Source of the DNA: ZC4RG29 sp964521255
GTDB lineage: Bacteria > Bacteroidota > Bacteroidia > Cytophagales > Cyclobacteriaceae
Reading direction: 5' to 3'
DNA length: 64,000 bases
Assembly: GCA_964521255.1 (NCBI GenBank)
Contig: CAZFRM010000003.1
Span: forward strand, 62,001-126,000
Shown: positions 7,462-15,697 of the stretch, piece by piece
Layout: each line of letters begins with the position of its first letter
How positions within the stretch are numbered: position 1 is the stretch's first letter
Translations under genes and position numbers: made by a program
Notes under the pieces: generated by a model
Databases searched by the model: none
The model's input: only the letters and a program-made list of their open reading frames with translations
Told to the model about the DNA's origin: nothing

Positions 7462-8652
7462 TCACTTATATCCATGAATCATAAAGTCAATACCTTGAAT
7501 GGTATTGCCATCAAAGTCAAAGAAAGTACAATTCTCCCATGCAGAACCGGTACCCCAAAGATCTTTCATATCGGATGATATCCAGTCAGGTTCCCAATAT
7601 ATAATCCCATATCCTTTACCATCCTTCATTTCCTGTGTCATCACTTTCATAATATCGAGTTGACCTTGTTGTGAATAAGGATAACCTGAAATTGCATTCT
7701 GTCCACCAAGTAAATTATTATAATTATCATTTGTCCCGGTTGTCCATGGATATGCCGTTTCCATCAACATAATCTCTTTCTTGTATTTAGTTTTGAAAGC
7801 CGATACATTATCAGACAAGTTACCAATCGATACTGTTGTATGCCAAAGTGGATAATAAGAGAATCCAATAATTTCAAAATCAGAAACCTGTCCATTGCTT
7901 TTAATATTATCAAACCACCATTCTACATTTGCAGGATCAGCTACATGAAGAATGACTTTCGGTTTAACCGAGGAAGCATCAGATGCATCATGAACAGCCT
8001 CTATCGCACTGTTGATCACATCACCAAGATTTTTCCATTGACCATTACATCCATTGCAAGAAGGGAAACCTGAAGGCGCATCAGTGTACAACATTCCACA
8101 ATTAATTTCATTTCCGATTTGAACAAACGCCGGCATCAATCCCTTATCATCAAGATATTTTAATGTTTTAAAAGTATAATTGTATACAGAGTCTTTCAAA
8201 ACACTTATTTCCCTGATGTCCAACCATGCAGCCGGTATTTTTTGATTCCCGGGATCAGCCCATGTATCTGAATAATGAAAATCAAGCAAAGTCTCCAGGT
8301 CATTTTGTTTCGCCAGCGTAAGAGCTGTCTCTACATCTTTCAAATCGTTGTATAATTGCAAACCATCTTCACCATAAACTTCTTTTGTCCATACAGGATT
8401 ATGCCACAGGCGAAAGCGTGCAAGATTAGCACCGTGATCTTTAAATATTTTGTACGGAGATTCAACATTACCATCATCCTTATAAATACCACCATGATCC
8501 AACACCTGGTTCGCATAAGAAAGGTCAGCGCCAAAATAAAATGTACCATTATCTGGTGGATCTACAACCGTCGGTTCGTTTTCATCCGAGCACTGGAAGA
8601 GATATAAGATTAAAAACACAAAGAAGATGACGTTCGGATTCTTCACTTTCAT
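7462..8652 (-). CDS. arabinogalactan endo-beta-1,4-galactanase, GH53 lipoprotein
   Basis: A 396-residue GH53 enzyme that cuts beta-1,4-galactan, the side chain of rhamnogalacturonan I. The N terminus LILYLFQCSDE is a lipobox with Cys21, so the mature enzyme is probably a surface or periplasmic lipoprotein. GH53 blocks are unmistakable: GADLSYANQVLDHGG, NLARFRLWHNP, DFHYSDTWADPGNQKIPAAW, the acid/base E182 in QIGNEIN, and the nucleophile E298 in METAYPW. First gene of a minus-strand run containing another glycosidase and deoxy-sugar enzymes. Divergent from the acetyltransferase at 8724. Confidence 0.95.
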   Translation of the reverse strand: MKVKNPNVIFFVFLILYLFQCSDENEPTVVDPPDNGTFYFGADLSYANQVLDHGGIYKDDGNVESPYKIFKDHGANLARFRLWHNPVWTKEVYGEDGLQLYNDLKDVETALTLAKQNDLETLLDFHYSDTWADPGNQKIPAAWLDIREISVLKDSVYNYTFKTLKYLDDKGLMPAFVQIGNEINCGMLYTDAPSGFPSCNGCNGQWKNLGDVINSAIEAVHDASDASSVKPKVILHVADPANVEWWFDNIKSNGQVSDFEIIGFSYYPLWHTTVSIGNLSDNVSAFKTKYKKEIMLMETAYPWTTGTNDNYNNLLGGQNAISGYPYSQQGQLDIMKVMTQEMKDGKGYGIIYWEPDWISSDMKDLWGTGSAWENCTFFDFDGNTIQGIDFMIHGYK

Positions 8653-8723
8653 TATATGATCCTATAGATCAATTCCTGCTAAAGTTCGCTAAATTAAACC
8701 GATTAAAGGATCGGTAAAACAGA

Positions 8724-9236
8724 ATGTTTGAAAATGGCAATGCGATAACAATCCGAAATGGGACGCAAGCGGATATTCCCATTATTTCAGAGCTGGCTGA
8801 AAGAATATGGTGGCCTGCCTACTCGCCTATTTTGACAAAAGAGCAAATCAGATTCATGCTGGATACGATTTATTCGGAAGAAACGTTAAAACAGGTAATG
8901 AAAAATGGCGAACAGCAATTCCTTTTACTCTATGAAAATCAAAACCCTCGTGGGTTTGCCTCCTTTGGTTTGAGAAAGGAAGACCCAACAGTTCATAAGC
9001 TTCATAAAATATACGTTCTGCCAGAAGACCAGGGGAAAGGTTATGGAAAAAAGATGATAATGGAAGTGATCAACCTTATAAAAGAAAAAGATATGCACAT
9101 TCTTGATCTGAATGTAAATCGATTCAATCCCGCTAAAACATTTTATGAACGATTGGGATTCCGCATAATAATGGAAGAAGACATTCCCATTGGAAAATAT
9201 TGGATGAATGACTATGTAATGAGGCTGGAATTTTAA
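8724..9236 (+). CDS. GNAT-family N-acetyltransferase
   Basis: A 170-residue acetyltransferase. Motif A is visible as KIYVLPEDQGKGYGKKMI (acetyl-CoA pyrophosphate loop QGKGYG), followed by LDLNVNRFNPAKTFYERLGF, the classic motif B. The N terminus ITIRNGTQADIPIISELA is also typical. The likely substrate is a small amine or a protein N terminus, but this cannot be decided. It stands alone, with divergent GH53 on one side and the VWA gene about 100 bases downstream. Confidence 0.85.
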   Translation: MFENGNAITIRNGTQADIPIISELAERIWWPAYSPILTKEQIRFMLDTIYSEETLKQVMKNGEQQFLLLYENQNPRGFASFGLRKEDPTVHKLHKIYVLPEDQGKGYGKKMIMEVINLIKEKDMHILDLNVNRFNPAKTFYERLGFRIIMEEDIPIGKYWMNDYVMRLEF

Positions 9237-9334
9237 AATAAGGCTATCAACATGATTCTTTATTTACACTATAAAACTAAATTCGCAGGTCAATTTTCAG
9301 CGAATACATTAATGTAGAACTTAACGAATGCACT

Positions 9335-10303
9335 GTGATCTGGTATCGTGAATTAGGACTGACTGAAATAATATTCATTGCGGCATTTGCAGTGCTTTAC
9401 CTATTCTATTTTCTTAGAATTATTCGTGTAGCCCGGCAGCTAAATACGCCTTTCCATAATGTATTTATAAAATTATTTCTTCGAACGCTGATTTTTGCGC
9501 TTTTGATTGTCGCCCTGTTAGGACCGTCATTTGGCGAGTCGAAAAAAGAAGTGAAATCCATAGGAAAGGATATTATGATTTGCGTAGATCTGTCTAAATC
9601 CATGGATGCATTTGACATTCAGCCTACGCGATTGGAAAAAGTAAAATTTGAATTAAAAAAAATTGTTAGCGCCTTCAACTCAGACCGGATCGGACTTGTG
9701 ATTTTCTCAGGTGAAGCTTTTATGCAATGTCCGCTTACGTATGATCAAAATGCCCTCAACCTTTTCATTGAAACATTGAATACAAACCTGGTCCCGTCTT
9801 CAGGAACTGATTTCGGTCCGCCACTTCAGATGGCCATAAAAAAAATTAAGGATGACGATAAGAGTGCAGCTCAGGCTAGTTCAAAGGTTATTGTCCTGAT
9901 AAGCGACGGAGAGGATTTCGGAGAAAACACAGATGCCGCACTTAGCGAAATTGAAAAACAAAATATTAAGCTTTTTACGTTGGGAATAGGAACGGAAGAA
10001 GGTGGAAGAATTTATGCCACCAATGGCTACAAAAAAGATAAGAGCGGAAACGTCATAGTTACAAAGCTGAATTCGAGATCGCTTCGATCGCTGGCCGACA
10101 AAACAGGTGGTCAGTATTTTGAAGTAAATGAAAATCGTAATGATGTATCACGACTTATAAACACGATTGATAGAATAGAAGGAGAACTTCGTGATGCACG
10201 ATTTGTGGATATAACATCAAACCGATATTTTTATTTCCTGGGACTGGCACTAATTCTTTTAGTGGCAGATATTCTGGTAACCGTGCATACTATACGAATA
10301 TGA
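9335..10303 (+). CDS. membrane-anchored VWA-domain protein, BatA/BatB-like
   Basis: A 322-residue protein with two N-terminal membrane segments (about residues 10-28 and 48-64), a von Willebrand A domain, and a C-terminal membrane segment (YFYFLGLALILLVADILV). The metal-ion site is intact: D85-x-S87-x-S89 in CVDLSKSMD, SSGTDFGPPL and SDGEDFG. This is the BatA/BatB architecture of the Bacteroides aerotolerance cluster. The only plausible start is GTG at 9335, giving MIWYRELGLTE, the family's usual opening. Two TPR genes follow directly. The MoxR ATPase, DUF58 and BatD/BatE genes of the usual cluster are absent. Confidence 0.85.
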   Translation: MIWYRELGLTEIIFIAAFAVLYLFYFLRIIRVARQLNTPFHNVFIKLFLRTLIFALLIVALLGPSFGESKKEVKSIGKDIMICVDLSKSMDAFDIQPTRLEKVKFELKKIVSAFNSDRIGLVIFSGEAFMQCPLTYDQNALNLFIETLNTNLVPSSGTDFGPPLQMAIKKIKDDDKSAAQASSKVIVLISDGEDFGENTDAALSEIEKQNIKLFTLGIGTEEGGRIYATNGYKKDKSGNVIVTKLNSRSLRSLADKTGGQYFEVNENRNDVSRLINTIDRIEGELRDARFVDITSNRYFYFLGLALILLVADILVTVHTIRI

Positions 10304-10316
10304 TGGCACCAAAATT

Positions 10317-11081
10317 ATGAGATGGATACCGAATTTTATTCTTTACTATATTTTCCTTTCCCTGGGCCTGGGACTGATTGCCCTTGCCGTACTGGTTGCC
10401 CGAAATAATAATATTACGAAAGTAAATGCGGTGAAGCGTGAAGCAAGAAAAGCATACTTATCTGCCGACTACAATAAAGCATTCCATGAACTGGTTTTTC
10501 TCGTTGACACATTAAAATTCTCAAGAGATGAAGCAAAGCTCAATCTTGCACATTCCGGTTACCTCGCTGCACGACGTGATTCATCCAACAATGCTGCGAG
10601 AGATGCAATGAAAAATGGAGCGCCCGTTGATACAGCAGGGTTAAACAAAATGGCAGGCGAAGTGACTTACACGACCGGCCTGCAATACTATGATGCCGTT
10701 TCTGAATCCCGCAACCTTCGATTAGCTTCTCTGGCCTTCAATCAAAAAGGTGTAAGTGCATATAAACTAAGGAATGTCGAAGAACCTGACAGGGAAGAAC
10801 AAATATTAATTGAAGCAGCAGATTATTTTAAAGCAGCGTTGAAAAAAGACCCTGCAAATGATAACGCCAGATATAATTACGAACTGCTCAAAAGTAAAAT
10901 ACAATTTCCGGAAAAAGTTATGGCCAAGGTACAAACGCTTATACATCAACGCAGATACAGCGAGGCAAGAAGAATTTTGAGAAAAGCCCTGGAAAGGGAT
11001 AATCACATGCAAAAGAACTATTCCGACTACGTTCAACGTTTAGAAAATGTAATATCAATTGATAGTCTTTCAAGATCATGA
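10317..11081 (+). CDS. TPR protein with N-terminal membrane anchor (Bat cluster)
   Basis: A 254-residue protein. Residues 8-28 form one membrane helix (YYIFLSLGLGLIALAVLVA), and the remainder is helical with TPR-like pairs around AYLSADYNKAFHELVFLV and the C-terminal ARYNYELLKSKIQ. It starts 13 bases after the VWA gene and overlaps the next gene by four bases (ATGA at 11078), so all three are surely one operon. Bat operons normally contain TPR proteins (BatC, BatE) that may act as a scaffold for the VWA proteins; the individual assignment here is inference. Confidence 0.7.
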   Translation: MRWIPNFILYYIFLSLGLGLIALAVLVARNNNITKVNAVKREARKAYLSADYNKAFHELVFLVDTLKFSRDEAKLNLAHSGYLAARRDSSNNAARDAMKNGAPVDTAGLNKMAGEVTYTTGLQYYDAVSESRNLRLASLAFNQKGVSAYKLRNVEEPDREEQILIEAADYFKAALKKDPANDNARYNYELLKSKIQFPEKVMAKVQTLIHQRRYSEARRILRKALERDNHMQKNYSDYVQRLENVISIDSLSRS

Positions 11082-11731
11082 AAATGATAACGATGAGAAC
11101 TTTACTATTTTTCACTCTAACAATTCTGATTGCAGGCAAAGTCTCTGCTCAAATATTACTTCAATCCGAGGAAAAGTTTCATCAGGCTTCAAATTTGTAT
11201 ATCAATAAAAATTTTGATCAGGCACTGGCCACAGTAAAGGAGGGATTAAGAGCCCAGCCTAACAGCGAAAAACTGGAAGCATTGCGTAAGCTCCTTGAAC
11301 AGGAACAGAAAAAGCAACAGGAACAACAAAAGAAGGACCAGCAAAAGAAAGAGCAGGAAAAGAAGGATCAGGAAAAGAAGGACCAGCAAAAACAGGAGCA
11401 GCAGAATAAAGATCAGAAAGAAAACAAAGACAGCAAGGATCAACAAAATAAAGACGAGCAAAAGAAGAAAGAAGAGCAGGCTAAAAAAGAAAAGGAGCAG
11501 CAGCAAAAAGATCAGAGTGAAGAAAAGAACGAGGAGAATGAGGAAACCGATAAGAAAGAAAAAAACGATCAATACAAACCTGACCCATCAAAGAAACTCC
11601 AGGAGATGAAAATCTCTGAAGAAAAAGCTAAAATGATATTGGAAGCAATGAAGAACCAGGAAAAACAATACATTCAGCAACAAAAGCGGCAGGCCACCAA
11701 ACCAAAAGGAAGTAATAAGCCGGACTGGTGA
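11078..11731 (+). CDS. BatC-like TPR protein with Lys/Gln/Glu-rich tail
   Basis: A 217-residue exported protein with signal peptide (LLFFTLTILIAGKVSA, cleavage near residue 25), one TPR unit (FHQASNLYINKNFDQALATV), then roughly 100 residues composed almost only of K, Q, E, D and N, and a short conserved-looking C terminus (EKAKMILEAMKNQEKQYIQQ). BatC proteins of Bacteroidota often have this TPR plus charged-linker form. Translationally coupled to the previous gene by ATGA overlap. The long antisense Leu-rich reading frame over this region is only a shadow of the low-complexity codons. Confidence 0.75.
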   Translation: MKMITMRTLLFFTLTILIAGKVSAQILLQSEEKFHQASNLYINKNFDQALATVKEGLRAQPNSEKLEALRKLLEQEQKKQQEQQKKDQQKKEQEKKDQEKKDQQKQEQQNKDQKENKDSKDQQNKDEQKKKEEQAKKEKEQQQKDQSEEKNEENEETDKKEKNDQYKPDPSKKLQEMKISEEKAKMILEAMKNQEKQYIQQQKRQATKPKGSNKPDW

Positions 11732-11732
11732 A

Positions 11733-11806
11733 ATCGATTAATCAATTATCGATGTACCGATTGATTAGCAGATGCTCGATTAGTTGATTAGCCAATGTGA
11801 ATTTCA
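11733..11806. repeat. ATTAGC-type word repeat
   Basis: A gene-free stretch built of repeated near-palindromic words (ATCGATTAATCAATTATCGAT, then GATTAGCAGATG, CGATTAG, TTGATTAGCCAATG). The same vocabulary occurs at about 822-836, 981-1014 and 18893-18967. It may mark transcript ends or protein binding sites; no function is evident. Confidence 0.5.
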
Positions 11807-11839
11807 TTTTATAGTTCAGAATACAATTCAATTTAAATA

Positions 11840-13018
11840 ATGAAAGAGGTATATATCATTTCAGCAGTGCGAACACCCATAGGGAGTTTTGGTGGTAGCT
11901 TGTCATCGTTAACTGCTGTGCAATTGGGAAGCATTGCTGTTAAAGCTGCGGTTGAAAAATCTAAAGTAGACCCAAAGCTTATACAAGAAGTTCTAATGGG
12001 TAACGTCATCTCCGCAGGACTTGGCCAGGCGCCGGCTACTCAAATTGCTGCAGGTGCAGGTTTGGGATTTAACATTCCGTGTACGCTGGTGAATAAAGTA
12101 TGTGCATCCGGAATGAAAGCCATTATGTTTGGCGCACAATCGATCATGCTCGGGCAAAATGATATTGTTGTTGCGGGCGGAACAGAAAGTATGAGTAATA
12201 TTCCTTACTATCTTTTTAAGGCAAGGTTTGGCTACAAATATGGAAACGGTGAATTAGTTGACGGCCTTCAACACGATGGACTTACCGATGCTTACAGTCA
12301 TTACGCTATGGGTGTATGTGCCGATAACACAGCGAAGGAAATGAGCATATCAAGAAAAGATCAGGATGAATACGCCATTAATTCATATAAGCGATCAGCT
12401 TCTGCATGGTCATCGGGAAAATTTAAAGATGAAGTGGTCCCTGTCGAAATAAAAGATAAGAAAGGCAATGCCACTTTCTTCACAGAAGATGAAGAATACA
12501 AAAATGTAAACTTTGAAAAGATACCAGCATTGAAGCCTACGTTTACGAAAGACGGGACCGTTACAGCAGCAAATGCATCAACATTAAATGATGGCGCATC
12601 CGCCCTTGTACTGATGAGTAAGGAAAAAGCAAATGAACTTGGACTTAAACCAATCGCTAAGATTCTGGGCTTCGCGGATGCTGCCCAGGATCCAATGTGG
12701 TTTACCACAACACCATCACTTGCCATTCCAAAAGCCATGAAGAGTGCAGGCGTTGAGAAAAATGATATTGGCTACTATGAAATCAATGAAGCATTTTCAG
12801 CAGTCGCCATTGCCAATAATATGAAACTGGAACTTGATCCATCAAAGGTGAATGTTAACGGTGGCGCTGTTGCCCTTGGGCACCCATTAGGCGCCTCCGG
12901 AGCCAGGATCACAACTACATTGATTAATATATTAAATCAAAATGGCGCCAACATAGGTGTAGCAGGGATTTGCAATGGCGGTGGTGGCGCCTCTGCGATT
13001 GTGGTGGAAAAAATTTAA
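11840..13018 (+). CDS. acetyl-CoA C-acetyltransferase (thiolase)
   Basis: A 392-residue biosynthetic/degradative thiolase that condenses two acetyl-CoA into acetoacetyl-CoA, or the reverse. The active site is complete and in the canonical positions: nucleophile C88 (VNKVCASGMKA), H348 (GHPLGASGARI) and C378 (GICNGGGGASA). The NEAFSAVA and TAANAST blocks are also present. The length is standard for thiolase II. No 3-hydroxyacyl-CoA dehydrogenase or PHA gene is adjacent, so the pathway is open. It starts about 110 bases after the Bat-like operon, separated by a word repeat. Confidence 0.93.
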   Translation: MKEVYIISAVRTPIGSFGGSLSSLTAVQLGSIAVKAAVEKSKVDPKLIQEVLMGNVISAGLGQAPATQIAAGAGLGFNIPCTLVNKVCASGMKAIMFGAQSIMLGQNDIVVAGGTESMSNIPYYLFKARFGYKYGNGELVDGLQHDGLTDAYSHYAMGVCADNTAKEMSISRKDQDEYAINSYKRSASAWSSGKFKDEVVPVEIKDKKGNATFFTEDEEYKNVNFEKIPALKPTFTKDGTVTAANASTLNDGASALVLMSKEKANELGLKPIAKILGFADAAQDPMWFTTTPSLAIPKAMKSAGVEKNDIGYYEINEAFSAVAIANNMKLELDPSKVNVNGGAVALGHPLGASGARITTTLINILNQNGANIGVAGICNGGGGASAIVVEKI

Positions 13019-13026
13019 TTCATTCA

Positions 13027-14340
13027 ATGAGAAGTACTCTTTTGTTTTTTCTGATCAGTTTCGCGGCGCATGTTCTCTATGCTCAAAAAGAAGTAAGAAC
13101 ATATTACGATCCTAAAAAAGAGCACGTTCAGGAAATTTATTATGTAGAAAAAGATAACGAGACCTATATCGGTAAGTACCAGCGATTTTATGAAGATGGT
13201 GCCTTAATGGTTGAAGGAAATTTCGAGAACGGGAAGAAATCAGGTGTATTTACTGAATATCACAATAACGGAAAGCCTGCGCGTGTGCTGAATTATGTCA
13301 ATGGTATGCGGCATGGAGTGGTTCAGGTGTTTAATGAAGAAGGAAATCCAGCTCAAAAAGCTTACTTCCAAAATGATATTCTTGTCGACAGCGTTAATCT
13401 TTATTTTGACAACGGCAATGTAAGAGGCACCTCCTACTTTGTTAAAGGAAAACCCGATGGACTGGTGAGAGAATTTTATCCGAATGGAAAAATCAAAAAG
13501 GAAATCAACTATCAAAAAGGAAAACCGAATGGTGTGACGCGTACTTTCTATGAAGATGGAAAGATTGAGACAGAAGCAAACTTTGCCGACGGGGTCTTGA
13601 CAGGCTTTTATAAAACCTATTATCAGAACGGCCAGCCGGAAACCATTTCCACCATGGAGCAAGGATCCAAAAATGGTCACTATAAAACCTATGACCGTGA
13701 AGGAAATTTGATATTGGAAGGAAATTTCCTAAACGGAAAACTTGAAGGAGAAAACATTGGATATTTTAAGGATGGCTCAGTGCAACATCGATATAATTAT
13801 AGTGAAGGAAAGAAAACAGGAAATAATAATGTTGAGTATTATCAGGGAGGAAAGGTTAAGACGAAAGAACAAGTGGCATTAAATAAAATTGACATGACAC
13901 AGGAGCAGTTCGACAGCGTGGGAAATCTTGTGTTTGTAAAAAAATTTCGTAGCGGAAAACCCTACGGACTTTGGACATTCTATTTTGATGATGGAAAAAC
14001 ACCGAAAGTGAAAGAAACTTATGATAATGGAAAATTAAACGGCGTGCGTTATACATACTATCCGTCAGGAAAACTGGCGAAAGAAGAAACACTGAAGTTT
14101 GATCTTTTGGCTGGTCCGTTTAAAACTTATTATGACAACGGAACATTAGAATCGACCGGCGAGTATAAGAGCAATAGAAAAGTTGGAGCGTTCACAGCTT
14201 ACTTTCCAAGTGGAAAAATTAAAGAGCAGGGCGCATACGCTGCAGATAAAAAACATAACGAGTGGAAGGTTTTTGATGAAAATGGAACGCTTATCAAAAC
14301 GGTAATATATAAAGCTGGTGTCGTTGTTGATGATAAATAA
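13027..14340 (+). CDS. exported MORN/YwqK-type repeat protein
   Basis: A 437-residue secreted protein. The best start is ATG 13027, which gives the signal peptide MRSTLLFFLISFAAHVLYAQ; the upstream in-frame start at 12970 lies inside the thiolase gene. The rest consists of about a dozen 22-24 residue repeats of the form F/Y-Y-x-D/N-G-x-x-x-x-E-x-x-F/Y-x-x-G-K-x-x-G, which are MORN-2 (YwqK family) units forming a beta-ladder. Annotation pipelines often call these toxin-antitoxin YwqK antitoxins, but nothing here supports a toxin partner. Ends just before a strong hairpin terminator. Confidence 0.85.
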   Translation: MRSTLLFFLISFAAHVLYAQKEVRTYYDPKKEHVQEIYYVEKDNETYIGKYQRFYEDGALMVEGNFENGKKSGVFTEYHNNGKPARVLNYVNGMRHGVVQVFNEEGNPAQKAYFQNDILVDSVNLYFDNGNVRGTSYFVKGKPDGLVREFYPNGKIKKEINYQKGKPNGVTRTFYEDGKIETEANFADGVLTGFYKTYYQNGQPETISTMEQGSKNGHYKTYDREGNLILEGNFLNGKLEGENIGYFKDGSVQHRYNYSEGKKTGNNNVEYYQGGKVKTKEQVALNKIDMTQEQFDSVGNLVFVKKFRSGKPYGLWTFYFDDGKTPKVKETYDNGKLNGVRYTYYPSGKLAKEETLKFDLLAGPFKTYYDNGTLESTGEYKSNRKVGAFTAYFPSGKIKEQGAYAADKKHNEWKVFDENGTLIKTVIYKAGVVVDDK

Positions 14341-14347
14341 AAGTTAT

Positions 14348-14380
14348 AACCCTCCAAGGGTTTAGAACCCTTGGAGGGCT
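14348..14380. terminator. hairpin terminator, CCCTCCAAGGG type (second copy)
   Basis: Thirteen-base perfect arms CCCTCCAAGGGTT (14350-14362) and AACCCTTGGAGGG (14366-14378) followed by CTTTT. Its core is identical to the hairpin at 2766-2801, including the TAG loop. Confidence 0.8.
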
Positions 14381-14460
14381 TTTAGATGGTGAATGACAAA
14401 TTTGCTTGATAGAATGATTTTATCTACCCTGAATAAGGTATTGGTGACATGTAAAAGATT

Positions 14461-14503
14461 AAAAAATAAAAAGGACAGACCAGCATTCAACTGATCTGTC
14501 CTT
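14461..14503 (-). terminator. intrinsic terminator of the VSKGV-repeat gene
   Basis: AAGGACAGACCAG (14471-14483) pairs with CTGATCTGTCCTT (14491-14503). On the minus strand the hairpin is followed by TTTTTATTTTTT, a proper U-tract, so it terminates transcripts of the small secreted protein at 14557-14913. Confidence 0.75.
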
Positions 14504-14556
14504 ACCTTCCCCCTCTTAAACCCCTAGAAATTTTAATTCAAATTTTAAAAGTTCCC

Positions 14557-14913
14557 TTACTTCTTTGTAATATAATCAGGCCTCTTGGCTGTTTCATTAT
14601 GATGGGCTACAACACCCTTAGAAACTGTCCAGTATGGATATTTAGAATCCATGTTTCCTTTCATAGAAATTTCATTAGCAGACTTACCAATACTATGTAC
14701 GCCTTTAGAAACCACTATTGGAGAAGCCTCGACAGATGCTACATTCAGATTTGATTTTTTCTGCTTTTCTGCTTCAAACATCTTCTTATTTGCAACTTGC
14801 TGCACACCTTTAGAAACAACCAAAGATGATTGCGCGTTAACTCCAATAGCAGCGATAGAAAATAATGCCACAAACATTAGATTCATACCAGTAATTTTTA
14901 ACAAGTGTTTCAT
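14557..14913 (-). CDS. small secreted protein with three VSKGV motifs
   Basis: A 118-residue protein with a signal peptide (MFVALFSIAAIGVNAQ). The mature 90 residues contain the motif VSKGV three times: LVVSKGVQQV, IVVSKGVHSI and WTVSKGVVAHH, spaced about 34 and 30 residues apart. I do not recognise a described family. The repeats suggest a binding module or a processed peptide precursor. It is a single-gene unit with its own terminator and lies downstream of a two-component system transcribed in the same direction, which might regulate it (inference). Confidence 0.7.
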   Translation of the reverse strand: MKHLLKITGMNLMFVALFSIAAIGVNAQSSLVVSKGVQQVANKKMFEAEKQKKSNLNVASVEASPIVVSKGVHSIGKSANEISMKGNMDSKYPYWTVSKGVVAHHNETAKRPDYITKK

Positions 14914-15046
14914 AGTTTATAAGTTTATGCCCGATTTTTTTTCTTATATACAAATTAACGGCTTAATCGGGCCTGGGTTGATCAGGTAAATTGCTGGTGT
15001 GGTATCCGTATTATTACGGGGATTTAATATCAGGGTTTTCCCTGAG

Positions 15047-15688
15047 CTAAAACGAAATGATCTTTAACTCGATGGCCTTTCTGATTAATTCAGCGGTATT
15101 GCTCACTCTCATTTTCTTCAACATATTAATACGATGGGATTCAACGGTGCGAATACTTATGCCAAGGCGGTCAGCCACTTGTTTAGTACTGTTACCCAGC
15201 GCTACCAAATCAAGAACTTCTTTCTCGCGTGGGGTAATTTCTCCTGGCTCCGGGGTTTCTGATTTTATTACCGATTCAGCTAAAATATTTGTAACGATAG
15301 GACTAAAAAATTTCCCCCCCTCATAAACACTATTTATCGCTCGTTCAAGATCATGCCACTCAATATTTTTTAGCAAGTATCCACTGGCTCCTATTTTTAA
15401 GGCATTCATAATATACTCTCGTTCTTCATGCATCGTGAGTACAATAAACTTCATAAGTGGATATTCCTTTGCCAACTGTTCTATGGCCTCCAGTCCGGTC
15501 ATAAATGGCATTGTCACATCTGTGAGAATAACATCAGGTTGAAGCTTCTTTGCAACGTCAACCAGTTCACGGCCATTTTCTGCTTCTCCCACTATTTCGA
15601 ATTTGACGCTTTTACTTAGCAATGACTTAAATCCTTCCCGTATAAGGGGATGATCATCTGCAAGCACAAGCCGTATTTTGTCCGCCAT
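15047..15688 (-). CDS. NarL/FixJ-family response regulator
   Basis: A 213-residue response regulator. The receiver domain has the acidic pair D11/D12 (LADDHPL), phospho-acceptor D57 (VILTDVTMP), and K107 (GYLLKNIE). The C-terminal LuxR-type helix-turn-helix is seen in TPREKEVLDLVALGNSTKQVADRLGISIRTVE. It starts 9 bases after the sensor kinase gene, so the two form a cognate pair. The target genes are unknown; the small VSKGV gene downstream is one candidate. Confidence 0.93.
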   Translation of the reverse strand: MADKIRLVLADDHPLIREGFKSLLSKSVKFEIVGEAENGRELVDVAKKLQPDVILTDVTMPFMTGLEAIEQLAKEYPLMKFIVLTMHEEREYIMNALKIGASGYLLKNIEWHDLERAINSVYEGGKFFSPIVTNILAESVIKSETPEPGEITPREKEVLDLVALGNSTKQVADRLGISIRTVESHRINMLKKMRVSNTAELIRKAIELKIISF

Positions 15689-15697
15689 TTAATTTCT

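Noticed and set aside
11246..11572. Long antisense reading frame rich in Leu and Phe, and an Arg/Lys-rich frame on the plus strand
   Set aside because: Both are shadows of the Lys/Gln/Glu-coding low-complexity part of the BatC-like gene.
13027..14340. Toxin-antitoxin system at the YwqK-like gene
   Set aside because: The protein is exported and has no partner toxin gene; the label comes only from automatic naming of MORN-2 repeats.
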